Assembly: GCA_905236805.1 (NCBI GenBank)
Contig: CAJOPH010000065.1
Span: 1 to 40,108, forward strand
Reading direction: 5' to 3'
Source: an uncultured Eubacterium sp.
GTDB lineage: Bacteria > Bacillota > Clostridia > Lachnospirales > Lachnospiraceae
DNA: 40,108 nt
Below are positions 16,620-24,677 of the stretch, in pieces. The notes under the pieces were generated by a model that saw only the letters and a program-made list of their open reading frames with translations, had not been told where the DNA came from and searched no databases. The position numbers were made by a program, and so were the translations under genes. Each line of letters begins with the position of its first letter. Positions within the stretch are counted from its first letter, which is position 1.

Positions 16620-17408
16620 ATGGCAAATATTTTGGATGAGCTGGCAGGGTATGCGAAAGTCCGCGTGGAAGAGTCCAAAAAAAAGCATCCCCTCCCGGAA
16701 ATAAGGCGAAGTGCCGAAGAACAAGGTCCCGGGGAATTCGAGTTCGAAAAAGCACTTAAAAAAGAGGGGCTGGGCTTCATCTGCGAGGCAAAAAAAGCAT
16801 CCCCCTCCAAGGGACTTATCGCGCAGGATTTTCCCTATGTGGATATCGCAAGGCAGTACGAACAGGCGGGGGCAGAGTGCATCTCCGTACTTACCGAGCC
16901 GAGGTGGTTTCTGGGGAGCGATAAATACCTAAAGGAGATAGCGCAGGAGGTTTCCATCCCCATCCTAAGGAAAGACTTTACCGTAGATGAATACATGATA
17001 TTCGAGGCAAAGGCCATGGGAGCCAAGGCAGTCCTTCTTATCTGCGCCATCTTGGAAAAAGGACAGATAGCAGAATACCTTTCCATATGCGATTCGTTGG
17101 GAATATCCGCCCTGGTAGAGGCCCATGATGAAAGGGAGATAGATAAGGCATTATCTGTGGGCGCAAGGATCATCGGGGTTAATAACAGAAACCTCAAGGA
17201 TTTTTCGGTAGATACGGAAAACGCGGAAAGATTAAGGAGCATGGTTCCCGAAGAAATAGTCTTTGTCTCAGAAAGCGGAATATCTTCCAAGGAGGACGTA
17301 AAAAAAGCCAAAGACCATGGTGCGGACGCGGTCCTTGTGGGAGAAGTCCTGATGAGAGCCATGGACAAAAAGCAAAAGCTAAAAGAGCTGAAGGAGCTTA
17401 TTCCTTAA
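16620..17408 (+). CDS. trpC: Indole-3-glycerol phosphate synthase
   Basis: A (beta/alpha)8 enzyme that decarboxylates and closes the ring of CdRP to give indole-3-glycerol phosphate. The 262 residues make a single-function TrpC, not fused to TrpF. Typical motifs are CEAKKASPSKGLI with the catalytic lysine, PILRKDFTVDEYMI, GVNNRNLKDF, and VFVSESGI near the C-terminus. The expected next genes trpF, trpB and trpA are not here; dapL follows instead after 25 bases. Confidence 0.96.
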   Translation: MANILDELAGYAKVRVEESKKKHPLPEIRRSAEEQGPGEFEFEKALKKEGLGFICEAKKASPSKGLIAQDFPYVDIARQYEQAGAECISVLTEPRWFLGSDKYLKEIAQEVSIPILRKDFTVDEYMIFEAKAMGAKAVLLICAILEKGQIAEYLSICDSLGISALVEAHDEREIDKALSVGARIIGVNNRNLKDFSVDTENAERLRSMVPEEIVFVSESGISSKEDVKKAKDHGADAVLVGEVLMRAMDKKQKLKELKELIP

Positions 17409-17433
17409 GCCGGATAAACAAAGGAGAAGACCA

Positions 17434-18633
17434 ATGCCAAAATTAAATGAGTGCTACCTGGATATCAAGGAGAGCTACCTGTTTGCCGAGATTTCCAGGA
17501 GGGTTTCGGAGTACGAAAAGAACAATCCCGGAAAAGACATCATCCGCCTGGGGATAGGGGACGTGACGCTCCCCCTGTCAAAGAGGGTGCTGGACGCCCT
17601 GCATAAGGGAGTGGATGACCAGGGGGATCCTTCCACCTTCAAGGGCTATGGCCCCGAGCAGGGCTACGGGTTCTTAAGGGAGGCGGTATCGGGGTATTAC
17701 GGATCCAACGGCGTAGATATAGACCCCGATGAGATATTCATATCCGACGGGGCAAAGTCCGATACCGGAAACATCACGGAGCTGTTTGACAGGGACAATA
17801 CCATACTGGTGCCCGATCCCGTATACCCCGTGTACGTGGACACGAACATCATGGGAGGAAAGAGCGTAAAGTACATGGCGGGAAATGAAGAAAACGGCTT
17901 TTTGCCGATGCCCGACCCTAAGGTACATGCCGACGTCATCTACATCTGCTCCCCCAATAATCCCACGGGGGCGGTCTACGACAAAGAAAGGCTCACAAAG
18001 TGGGTGGACTACGCGCTTGACAATCATGCGGTCATACTGTTTGACTCGGCGTACGAGGCGTTTATAGACGACCCCTCCCTTCCGAGGAGCATTTTTGCCA
18101 TAGAGGGGGCCAAAAAGTGCGCGATAGAGTTTTGCTCACTTTCCAAGACGGCGGGATTTACGGGGACCAGGCTGGGATACACCGTCATCCCCAAAGACCT
18201 TGTATTTCCCACTTCAAGGGGAGGGCAGATGTCCCTTCATGCCATGTGGTTCCGCAGGCAGTCCACGAAGTTCAACGGGGCTTCCTATATCGTGCAAAGG
18301 GGAGCCGCCGAGGTCTTTACCAAAGAGGGTATGGAAGAGTGCCGCGCGAATATCGCCTATTACAAGGAAAATGCAAAGATTATTTCAGAGGCCTTAGATG
18401 CCAATGGCATATGGTACACGGGCGGGAAAAATTCCCCCTACATCTGGTTCAGGTGCCCGCACGGCATGGGGTCATGGGAGTTTTTTGACAGGCTTCTTAA
18501 CGAGGTGCAGGTGGTAGGCACGCCCGGTGAAGGATTTGGCGACAATGGCAAGGGGTTCTTCAGGCTTACGGCATTCGGCGAAAGGGAAAGAACCAAAGAA
18601 GCCATGAAGCGCATGGAAAAAATATTGCAATAA
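17434..18633 (+). CDS. dapL: LL-diaminopimelate aminotransferase
   Basis: A PLP enzyme that makes LL-diaminopimelate directly from tetrahydrodipicolinate, bypassing the acylated intermediates of lysine and peptidoglycan synthesis. The 399 residues begin LNECYLDIKESYLFAEI and continue with the RLGIGDVTLPL segment characteristic of DapL. SDGAKSDTGNI, CSPNNPTGAVY and SLSKTAGFTGTRLGY follow, with Lys238 as the expected PLP Schiff-base residue. AAAGGAGA precedes the ATG. Other class I aminotransferases are less likely because of these DapL-specific stretches. No other lysine genes are nearby. Confidence 0.95.
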   Translation: MPKLNECYLDIKESYLFAEISRRVSEYEKNNPGKDIIRLGIGDVTLPLSKRVLDALHKGVDDQGDPSTFKGYGPEQGYGFLREAVSGYYGSNGVDIDPDEIFISDGAKSDTGNITELFDRDNTILVPDPVYPVYVDTNIMGGKSVKYMAGNEENGFLPMPDPKVHADVIYICSPNNPTGAVYDKERLTKWVDYALDNHAVILFDSAYEAFIDDPSLPRSIFAIEGAKKCAIEFCSLSKTAGFTGTRLGYTVIPKDLVFPTSRGGQMSLHAMWFRRQSTKFNGASYIVQRGAAEVFTKEGMEECRANIAYYKENAKIISEALDANGIWYTGGKNSPYIWFRCPHGMGSWEFFDRLLNEVQVVGTPGEGFGDNGKGFFRLTAFGERERTKEAMKRMEKILQ

Positions 18634-18648
18634 AAAAGGAGAAAAACC

Positions 18649-19077
18649 ATGGATGTATTAAACGGCGCAGTAAAAATGGCGCAGGACATAGGCACAAAGG
18701 CCGCAAAGAAGGCGGGCGAGCTGAAGGAAACGACGAAGCTAAAGCTTGAGATCCGTTCCAAGGAGGATTTCATAGAGAGGCAGTACAGGGAGATCGGGAA
18801 AAGACTCTATGAGGATACCAAGGACGATGATTCCAACAGCTACGAGGAAGTATTTTTGATAAACCGCACCTTTGAGGAAATAGCCGAGCTGCAGAAGCTG
18901 ATGGCGGATATCACGGGCACGGTAAAGTGCAAAAGCTGCGATGCCGATGTGGATCCGTCGTCCGCATTCTGCCCCAAATGTGGGGCAAAAATGGAAAATG
19001 AAGCCGAAGACGAGGATGACGAAGAGACGATAGTGACAGTAGACGTGGAAGAACCGGGAGATGACGATGGCGAATAA
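18649..19077 (+). CDS. Zinc-ribbon protein of unknown function
   Basis: A 142-residue soluble protein. The N-terminal 85 residues are charged and mostly helical, probably coiled coil (EETTKLKLEIRSKEDF-like region and IEEIAELQKLMADI-like region). They are followed by a C-terminal zinc ribbon with four cysteines (Cys94, Cys97, Cys108, Cys111; CKSC...CPKCG) and a very acidic tail. Similar small helical/zinc-ribbon proteins are common in clostridia without assigned function. AAAGGAG precedes the ATG. Its last 11 bases overlap the chosen metG start, so the two are probably translationally coupled. Role unknown. Confidence 0.85.
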   Translation: MDVLNGAVKMAQDIGTKAAKKAGELKETTKLKLEIRSKEDFIERQYREIGKRLYEDTKDDDSNSYEEVFLINRTFEEIAELQKLMADITGTVKCKSCDADVDPSSAFCPKCGAKMENEAEDEDDEETIVTVDVEEPGDDDGE

Positions 19078-20644
19078 AGGCAAATACTATCTTACTACAG
19101 CGATAACATATACCAGCGGAAAGCCACATATCGGCAATACCTACGAGATCATACTGGCGGACGCGATAGTCAGGTTCAAAAGGCTCGAAGGCTATGACAC
19201 CTATTTCCAGACGGGGACCGACGAGCATGGTCAGAAGGTCGAGATAAAGGCGGGCGAAAAGGGGGTTTCCCCAAAGGAGTTCGTGGATGAGGTAGCCTCG
19301 GAGGTAAAGAGGATCTGGGACCTCATGGATACATCCTATGACAATTTCATAAGGACCACGGACGAAGATCACGAGACCCAGGTAAAAAAGATCTTCAAAA
19401 AGCTCTATGACCGGGGGGATATCTACAAGGGAGCCTACGAGGGTCTCTACTGCACGCCCTGCGAGTCCTTCTGGACGCCGTCGCAGCTGGTGGACGGGAA
19501 GTGCCCCGACTGCGGCAGGGAAGTAAAGGAAGCCCATGAGGAGGCATATTTTTTCAAGATGGAAAAATACGCCGACAGGCTCATCAAATATTACGAAGAC
19601 CACCCCGGATTCATCCAGCCCATATCCAGGAAGAACGAAATGGTGAACAATTTCCTAAAGCCCGGTCTTAAGGACCTTTGCGTGTCAAGGACATCCTTCA
19701 AGTGGGGGATTCCCGTGGACTTTGACCCCGGGCATATAGTATATGTGTGGCTCGACGCCCTTACGAACTATATCACGAAGATAGGGTACGATGCGGACGG
19801 AAACCACTCGGAGCTCTACAAAAAATACTGGCCCTGCGACCTTCACCTCATAGGTAAGGACATCGTGAGGTTTCATACGATATATTGGCCGATCTTTCTC
19901 ATGGCCTTAGATATACCCCTCCCAAAGAAGGTCTTCGGGCATCCGTGGCTCCTTCAGGGAGAAGGCAAAATGTCAAAGTCCTCGGGGAACGTCATGTACG
20001 CGGATGATCTCGCAGAGATCTTCGGGGTGGATGCCGTGCGTTATTTCGTGCTTCACGAGATGCCCTATGAAAATGACGGCGTGATCTCCTGGGAGCTCAT
20101 GGTGGAGAGGTTTAATTCCGACTTGGCAAACACCCTCGGAAACCTGGTAAACCGCACCATCTCCATGTCGAACAAATACTTCGGCGGCACAGTCACAAAT
20201 AAAAATGTCACAGAGGCCGTAGACGAAGACCTTATCAGCGTGGCGACATCCGCCGTGGAAAAAGTCACGGAAAAAATGGATGATTACCACGTGGCAGACG
20301 GGATATCGGAGGCGATGAACCTCTTCCACAGGTTAAATAAATACGTGGACGAGACTACGCCTTGGGCATTGGCCAAGGACGAAGCAAAAAAAGACAGGCT
20401 CTCTACCGTGCTCTATAACCTCACCGAGGGCATATGCATAGGGGCGACGCTGATCTCCCCCGCCATGCCAAGGACGGCAGATAAGATCTTCTCGCAGCTT
20501 AACACAAAGATGCGCGATTATGACGACCTTGGCAGATTCGGGCTCTATCCTTCGGGAAACAAGGTAACGGATGACCCCGAGATCCTATTTGCGAGGATGA
20601 AGCTTGAGGACGTTTTGGAAAAAATAAAAGGACTTGATTCATGA
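19067..20644 (+). CDS. metG: Methionyl-tRNA synthetase
   Basis: Charges tRNA-Met. The 525 residues contain the class I HIGH motif (KPHIGNTYE), a four-cysteine zinc knuckle (CTPC...CPDC) and KMSKSSGN. The WLDALTNYI segment and the anticodon-binding helical domain are normal. The protein stops right after the anticodon domain and lacks the C-terminal EMAP-type tRNA-binding domain present in longer forms. The ATG at 19067 is chosen over 19061 because CGGGAG ends just before 19061, giving 6 bases of spacing only for the later start. It overlaps the zinc-ribbon gene by 11 bases and tatD by 4. metG-tatD-rsmA is a widespread Gram-positive gene order. Confidence 0.96.
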   Translation: MANKGKYYLTTAITYTSGKPHIGNTYEIILADAIVRFKRLEGYDTYFQTGTDEHGQKVEIKAGEKGVSPKEFVDEVASEVKRIWDLMDTSYDNFIRTTDEDHETQVKKIFKKLYDRGDIYKGAYEGLYCTPCESFWTPSQLVDGKCPDCGREVKEAHEEAYFFKMEKYADRLIKYYEDHPGFIQPISRKNEMVNNFLKPGLKDLCVSRTSFKWGIPVDFDPGHIVYVWLDALTNYITKIGYDADGNHSELYKKYWPCDLHLIGKDIVRFHTIYWPIFLMALDIPLPKKVFGHPWLLQGEGKMSKSSGNVMYADDLAEIFGVDAVRYFVLHEMPYENDGVISWELMVERFNSDLANTLGNLVNRTISMSNKYFGGTVTNKNVTEAVDEDLISVATSAVEKVTEKMDDYHVADGISEAMNLFHRLNKYVDETTPWALAKDEAKKDRLSTVLYNLTEGICIGATLISPAMPRTADKIFSQLNTKMRDYDDLGRFGLYPSGNKVTDDPEILFARMKLEDVLEKIKGLDS

Positions 20645-21429
20645 TATTTGATACCCATGCGCACTATGACGACAAATCATTTAATGAGGACAGGCACAGC
20701 CTTTTGTCCTCCATGAGGGAAGAAAACGTCGGCCGCATAGTAAACGTTGGATGCGACCTTAGATCTTCCAAAAGGAGTGTCGAGCTGGCGCAAAAATACA
20801 TTGATGTCTATGCGGCCGTGGGCTACCACCCGTCGGACGTGCAGGGCGTAGACATGGAAGAGGCCTTCGCGGAGATGAGAAAGCTCCTCAAAAACCCAAA
20901 ATCCGTTGCCGTGGGTGAGATAGGCTTGGATTACCACTGGATGAAAGACCCTAAGGGCCAAAAGATCCAAAAGACCTGGTTCAAGAAGCAGCTGTCCCTG
21001 GCAAAAGAACTTAGAAAGCCCATCATCATACATTCCAGGGAGGCATCCGCAGATACCATGGACGTGCTTAGAAAGTATTATGATCCCGGAGCCTCCCCTT
21101 TGGTCATGCACTGCTATTCTTACGGATGGGAAGAGGCCAAAGTACTTTTGGAAGAGGGGTGTTATCTCGGGATAGGGGGTACCATTACCTACAAGGGGTC
21201 TGACAGCGTCGTAGAGACCGTAAAAAAAGCCCCCATGGAAAATATCCTCCTTGAGACCGACTGCCCCTATCTTTCGCCCGTTCCCAACAGGGGAAAGAGG
21301 AACGACTCATCCAATATCAGGTACGTGGTGGAGGAAATATCAAAGATAAAGGGGATATCTCCCTCCGAGGTGGAAGATATTACATGGAAAAACGCCCAAA
21401 GGTTTTACCGTGTGGGGGGAAGCAGATGA
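20641..21429 (+). CDS. tatD: TatD family metal-dependent DNase
   Basis: A TIM-barrel metallohydrolase of the amidohydrolase type, with 3'-5' exonuclease activity known in the family. The 262 residues match. Metal ligands are visible in DTHAHYDD at the N-terminus, GEIGLDYHW, the histidine of IIHSREA, VMHCYSYG, and the aspartate of ETDCPYLSP. The start overlaps the metG stop by four bases (ATGA), and the stop overlaps the rsmA start in the same way. Confidence 0.94.
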   Translation: MIFDTHAHYDDKSFNEDRHSLLSSMREENVGRIVNVGCDLRSSKRSVELAQKYIDVYAAVGYHPSDVQGVDMEEAFAEMRKLLKNPKSVAVGEIGLDYHWMKDPKGQKIQKTWFKKQLSLAKELRKPIIIHSREASADTMDVLRKYYDPGASPLVMHCYSYGWEEAKVLLEEGCYLGIGGTITYKGSDSVVETVKKAPMENILLETDCPYLSPVPNRGKRNDSSNIRYVVEEISKIKGISPSEVEDITWKNAQRFYRVGGSR

Positions 21430-22244
21430 AAAAAAACGCCCCCAAAAAACGCTTCGGCCAGAATTTCCTAAAGGACTATGCCGTGCTGGAGGGGATAGTC
21501 GACGCGGCGGATGTACAGGAAGGCGACCATATCCTGGAGATAGGTCCGGGTCAAGGTGCCCTCACGCGCCTTATGTGCCAAAGGGGAGCCTATGTATACG
21601 CCGTGGAGATAGACAAAGACCTCGCCCATATGCTGCAAAGGGATTTTGCGGTATACGAGAGGCTTACCGTGATACAGGGAGATATATTAAAGCAGGATTT
21701 GACAAAGTTCTCCGAACAGATAGGGGAACCCTTCAAGGTCGTGGCAAACCTTCCCTACTACATCACCACGCCCATCCTTATGAAGCTCCTCGAGCTGAGC
21801 CTTCCCATCACGCAGATCACCGTGATGGTGCAAAAGGAGGTGGCGGGGCGCATGGTTGCGGCTCCCGGCACCAAGGAATACGGGGCGCTGTCCGTGGCGG
21901 TAAGATACCACACCCAAAGCACTGTCGAAATGGAAGTGCCGCCGGAGGCATTTTACCCAAGGCCAAAGGTCAAGTCCTGTGTGGTGCACATGAAGGTCCT
22001 AAAGGAGCCGCCCGTCAAGGTAAAAGACCCTGCGGCCATGTTCTTACTTGTAAAGGCTGCCTTCGGGCAGAGAAGAAAGACCCTGGTAAATGCCGTATCC
22101 CATGGCATGGGGATAGACAAAGAAAAGATAGCCATGGCGGCAGAAGAGCTCTTTGGGGATCCTTCCATACGGGGGGAGAAGCTATCTTTGGAGGATTTCG
22201 CGAGGCTGTCAGACTACATAGGGAAAGTCTCAGGGAAGACCTGA
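21426..22244 (+). CDS. rsmA: 16S rRNA dimethyladenosine transferase (KsgA)
   Basis: Dimethylates two adjacent adenosines near the 3' end of 16S rRNA during late small-subunit assembly, using S-adenosylmethionine. From the ATG at 21426 it has 272 residues. KRFGQNFLKD is the family N-terminus, EIGPGQGALT the SAM-binding loop and ANLPYYITTPI the catalytic NLPY motif; FYPRPKVKS and FGQRRKTL follow. The track start at 21384 lies inside tatD; 21426 has GGGGGAAG upstream and gives ATGA coupling with the tatD stop. The last codons lie in a tandem duplication. Confidence 0.96.
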   Translation: MKKNAPKKRFGQNFLKDYAVLEGIVDAADVQEGDHILEIGPGQGALTRLMCQRGAYVYAVEIDKDLAHMLQRDFAVYERLTVIQGDILKQDLTKFSEQIGEPFKVVANLPYYITTPILMKLLELSLPITQITVMVQKEVAGRMVAAPGTKEYGALSVAVRYHTQSTVEMEVPPEAFYPRPKVKSCVVHMKVLKEPPVKVKDPAAMFLLVKAAFGQRRKTLVNAVSHGMGIDKEKIAMAAEELFGDPSIRGEKLSLEDFARLSDYIGKVSGKT

Positions 22245-22278
22245 TATTAGGAAAAGTCTCAGGGACATCCTGACATAA
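22224..22278 (+). repeat. Imperfect tandem duplication over the rsmA stop
   Basis: AAAGTCTCAGGGA occurs at 22224-22236 and again at 22253-22265, an offset of 29 bases; the following 13 bases are similar but diverged. The first copy encodes the rsmA C-terminus and stop, and the second lies downstream. Confidence 0.75.
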
Positions 22279-22280
22279 CG

Positions 22281-22312
22281 AAAAAAAGACCCGGCATATG
22301 CCGGGCTTTTTC
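22281..22312. terminator. Bidirectional terminator between rsmA and tRNA-Leu
   Basis: A perfect 16-base palindrome, CCCGGCATATGCCGGG, is flanked by seven A on the left and TTTTT on the right. It therefore works as an intrinsic terminator on both strands: for the seven-gene operon rightward and for tRNA-Leu leftward. Confidence 0.9.
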
Positions 22313-22355
22313 ATGCTCTATGCTTCATGCCCGTGCTCCGCGCACGGGGGATAAA

Positions 22356-22435
22356 TGCGGCTGACAGGACTTGAACCTGCACGGTCTCCCACCAGAACCT
22401 AAATCTGGCGCGTCTGCCAATTCCGCCACAGCCGC
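22356..22435 (-). tRNA. tRNA-Leu (anticodon TAG)
   Basis: The minus-strand cloverleaf has acceptor GCGGCTG/CAGCCGC with discriminator A and a D loop with AATTGGC. The anticodon arm is CCAGA-TTTAGGT-TCTGG (anticodon TAG, reading CUA), and the T arm is GCAGG-TTCAAGT-CCTGT. The variable arm is only about 11 bases, short for a class II tRNA. CCA is not encoded. A separate hairpin (CCCGTGC/GCACGGG, 22330-22348) lies just downstream, before the shared terminator. Confidence 0.95.
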
Positions 22436-22445
22436 ATGAACGTAT

Positions 22446-22474
22446 ATTATATCATTTATTCGGGGTTTTGTCAA
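22446..22474 (-). promoter_or_regulatory. Consensus sigma-A promoter for tRNA-Leu
   Basis: On the minus strand, TTGACA (plus 22469-22474), a 17-base spacer and TATAAT (plus 22446-22451): a perfect consensus promoter, about 10 bases before the tRNA 5' end. Confidence 0.92.
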
Positions 22475-22521
22475 ACCGTCAAATTTCCAAAAAAAAAGTA
22501 TTAAAAAGCAAAAAAACTACA

Positions 22522-22550
22522 TTTACACCATGAGGGATTTTAGATAAAAT
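22522..22550 (+). promoter_or_regulatory. Promoter of the peptide ABC transporter operon
   Basis: TTTACA (22522-22527), a 17-base spacer and TAAAAT (22545-22550), about 70 bases before the first ATPase gene. No riboswitch or terminator-like leader was recognised. Confidence 0.7.
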
Positions 22551-22624
22551 CTATATCAAGTGATAGCTTGGGGAGCGTACTTGGATTCTGTTGGGTTCCC
22601 TTAAATGATAAAAAGGAGGCTATA

Positions 22625-23638
22625 ATGGCCGAGAAGATCTTGGAGGTTAAGCACCTTTGCACCAGCTTCATACAGGAAGATGGCTCAGAGCTTCGGGCGG
22701 TAGATGACCTCTCCTACGAGGTTCATGAAGGCGAGTGCGTGGCGATAATAGGAGAAAGTGGCTCCGGGAAGTCGGTGTCGGCCCTCTCCATCCTGAGGCT
22801 CATCCCCTATCCGCCGGGAATCATAAAGAGCGGACAGATCCTCTACAGGGGGGAAGACCTCATGGAGAAGTCCGACGCCCAGATGGAAAAGATCCGGGGG
22901 AAGAATATCTCCATGATCTTTCAGGAGCCCTCCACATCATTAAATCCCGTCATGACGATAGGGAACCAGATCATGGAAAACATACTCATCCATTCCGATG
23001 CCACCAGGGAGCAGGCAAGGGAAAGGGCCAAAGAGCTTTTGGAGATGGTGGATATCCCCAATCCCGACGTAAGGCTTAAGGATTATCCATACCAGTTTTC
23101 CGGCGGGATGCAGCAAAGGGCGATGATAGCGATGGGAATGAGCTGCTCTCCTGACATATTGATCTGCGATGAGCCCACCACGGCCCTGGACGTGACGGTC
23201 CAGGCACAGGTCCTAGAGCAATTAAACGGCCTGCGCAGCAAATACGGCACGGCCATCATCATCATCACGCATAATCTCGGTATAGTGGCAAGGTACGCCG
23301 ACACGGTAAAGATCATGTACGGGGGGCGCGTCATAGAGTCGGGCACCGCGGACGACGTGTTCGAAAGACCCTGCCATCCCTATACGATAGGATTGATAAG
23401 GGCGGTGCCAAGGCTAGACCTTCCCAGGAGCAGGGGGCTTCATACTATAGAGGGCGAGCCGCCCAATATGGCAAAGATAAGCCCGGGGTGCTGTCCGTTC
23501 CATCTGCGCTGTAAATACGCGGATGACAGATGCAGGAATGAAAGACCCGAAGCTGGCCCGGTGGGGGGTGGGCATATGTGCGCCTGTCACCACATGGAGC
23601 TTGCCGAAGAAGAGAGGAAGGAGGTCGTGGTGCATTGA
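22625..23638 (+). CDS. Oligopeptide/dipeptide ABC transporter ATPase (OppD/DppD type)
   Basis: One of two ATPases that power peptide import. The 337 residues contain Walker A GESGSGKS, signature SGGMQQR, Walker B LICDEPTTALD and a switch histidine in IIITHN. The C-terminal oligopeptide-type extension has a run of cysteines (CCPFHLRCKYADDRC) as in DppD-like proteins, where such cysteines can hold an Fe-S cluster. The ATG at 22625 follows AAGGAGG by 5 bases; the track start at 22568 is rejected. First gene of a five-gene operon ending at 28465. Confidence 0.95.
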   Translation: MAEKILEVKHLCTSFIQEDGSELRAVDDLSYEVHEGECVAIIGESGSGKSVSALSILRLIPYPPGIIKSGQILYRGEDLMEKSDAQMEKIRGKNISMIFQEPSTSLNPVMTIGNQIMENILIHSDATREQARERAKELLEMVDIPNPDVRLKDYPYQFSGGMQQRAMIAMGMSCSPDILICDEPTTALDVTVQAQVLEQLNGLRSKYGTAIIIITHNLGIVARYADTVKIMYGGRVIESGTADDVFERPCHPYTIGLIRAVPRLDLPRSRGLHTIEGEPPNMAKISPGCCPFHLRCKYADDRCRNERPEAGPVGGGHMCACHHMELAEEERKEVVVH

Positions 23639-24666
23639 CACGGAATGTATCAGCGGTGGAAAAAGAGCCCGTCATCCATGAAAAATACGACATGTCAGAC
23701 ATATGCGTCGTAAGGGACCTTAAAATGCACTTCCCCGTGACAAAGGGCCTGCTGAAGCATCAGGTGGCATCGGTAAAGGCAGTGGACGGCGTGTCATTTT
23801 CCATAAAGAGGGGACGGACCCTGGGGATAGTGGGAGAGTCAGGCTCCGGGAAAAGTACCATAGGAAACTGCCTGCTCATGAGGATCCGTCCCACGGGTGG
23901 GGACATAGTCTTCGAGGGACATGACTTAAAGAACGTCACCAAAAAGGGCATGCGAGACATGAGCAAGGACCTTCAGATGATCACCCAGGATCCCTTCGCT
24001 TCGTTAGACCCCAGGATGGACATACAGGACATCATCAGCGAGGGCCTAAAGATCCACAGGATGGGCAAAAAAAAGGAGCAGGAAGAGATAGTGGTAAGGA
24101 TGATGGATATGGTGGGACTTAATCCTGATTTCAGACACCGCTTCCCACACGAATTTTCGGGGGGTCAGAGACAGAGGATATCCATCGCCAGGGCCCTTGC
24201 GATACAGCCCAAGTTCGTGGTCTGTGACGAGGTGGTCTCGGCTTTGGACGTGTCGATACAGGCCCAGGTCGTATCCATCCTCATGAAGCTCCAGGAAGAG
24301 CTGGGGCTTACCTATGTATTCATAGGCCATGACCTCTCTGTGGTGAGGTACATCTCGGATCAGGTGGCGGTCATGTACCTTGGCAAGATAATGGAGCTTA
24401 CGGACAGCGACACGCTCTATGACCATCCGCTTCACCCATATACGCAGGCTTTGATATCGGCGGCCCCCATCCCGAATCCCACGGTGGACAGGGCCAGGGA
24501 GAGGATCCTCCTTAAAGGGGAGATACCGTCGCCCATAGATCCGCCCATGGGGTGCAATTTCTGCACGAGATGTCCCCGGGCGGTGGACAGGTGCTTCAAG
24601 GAAGAGCCGGAATTCAGGGACATGGGAGGCGGACACATGGCAGCCTGCCATCTGGCAGAGCCGTAA
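23635..24666 (+). CDS. Oligopeptide/dipeptide ABC transporter ATPase (OppF/DppF type)
   Basis: The second ATPase, 343 residues if started at TTG 23635. That start lies 10 bases after AAGGAGG and overlaps the previous stop (TTGA), so coupling is likely. The next in-frame ATG at 23692 has no ribosome binding site. Walker A GESGSGKST, signature SGGQRQRIS and VCDEVVSALDVSIQ are present; the proline usual in this Walker B stretch (DEPVSALD) is valine here. A cysteine-rich C-terminus (CNFCTRCPRAVDRC) matches the partner ATPase. Confidence 0.93.
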   Translation: MTRNVSAVEKEPVIHEKYDMSDICVVRDLKMHFPVTKGLLKHQVASVKAVDGVSFSIKRGRTLGIVGESGSGKSTIGNCLLMRIRPTGGDIVFEGHDLKNVTKKGMRDMSKDLQMITQDPFASLDPRMDIQDIISEGLKIHRMGKKKEQEEIVVRMMDMVGLNPDFRHRFPHEFSGGQRQRISIARALAIQPKFVVCDEVVSALDVSIQAQVVSILMKLQEELGLTYVFIGHDLSVVRYISDQVAVMYLGKIMELTDSDTLYDHPLHPYTQALISAAPIPNPTVDRARERILLKGEIPSPIDPPMGCNFCTRCPRAVDRCFKEEPEFRDMGGGHMAACHLAEP

Positions 24667-24677
24667 AGGAGGGTCCA

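Noticed and set aside
21410-22273. 287-residue plus-strand ORF overlapping rsmA in another frame
   Set aside because: Gly/Arg/His-rich composition with no family motif and no ribosome binding site; rsmA in the other frame has all its signature motifs.
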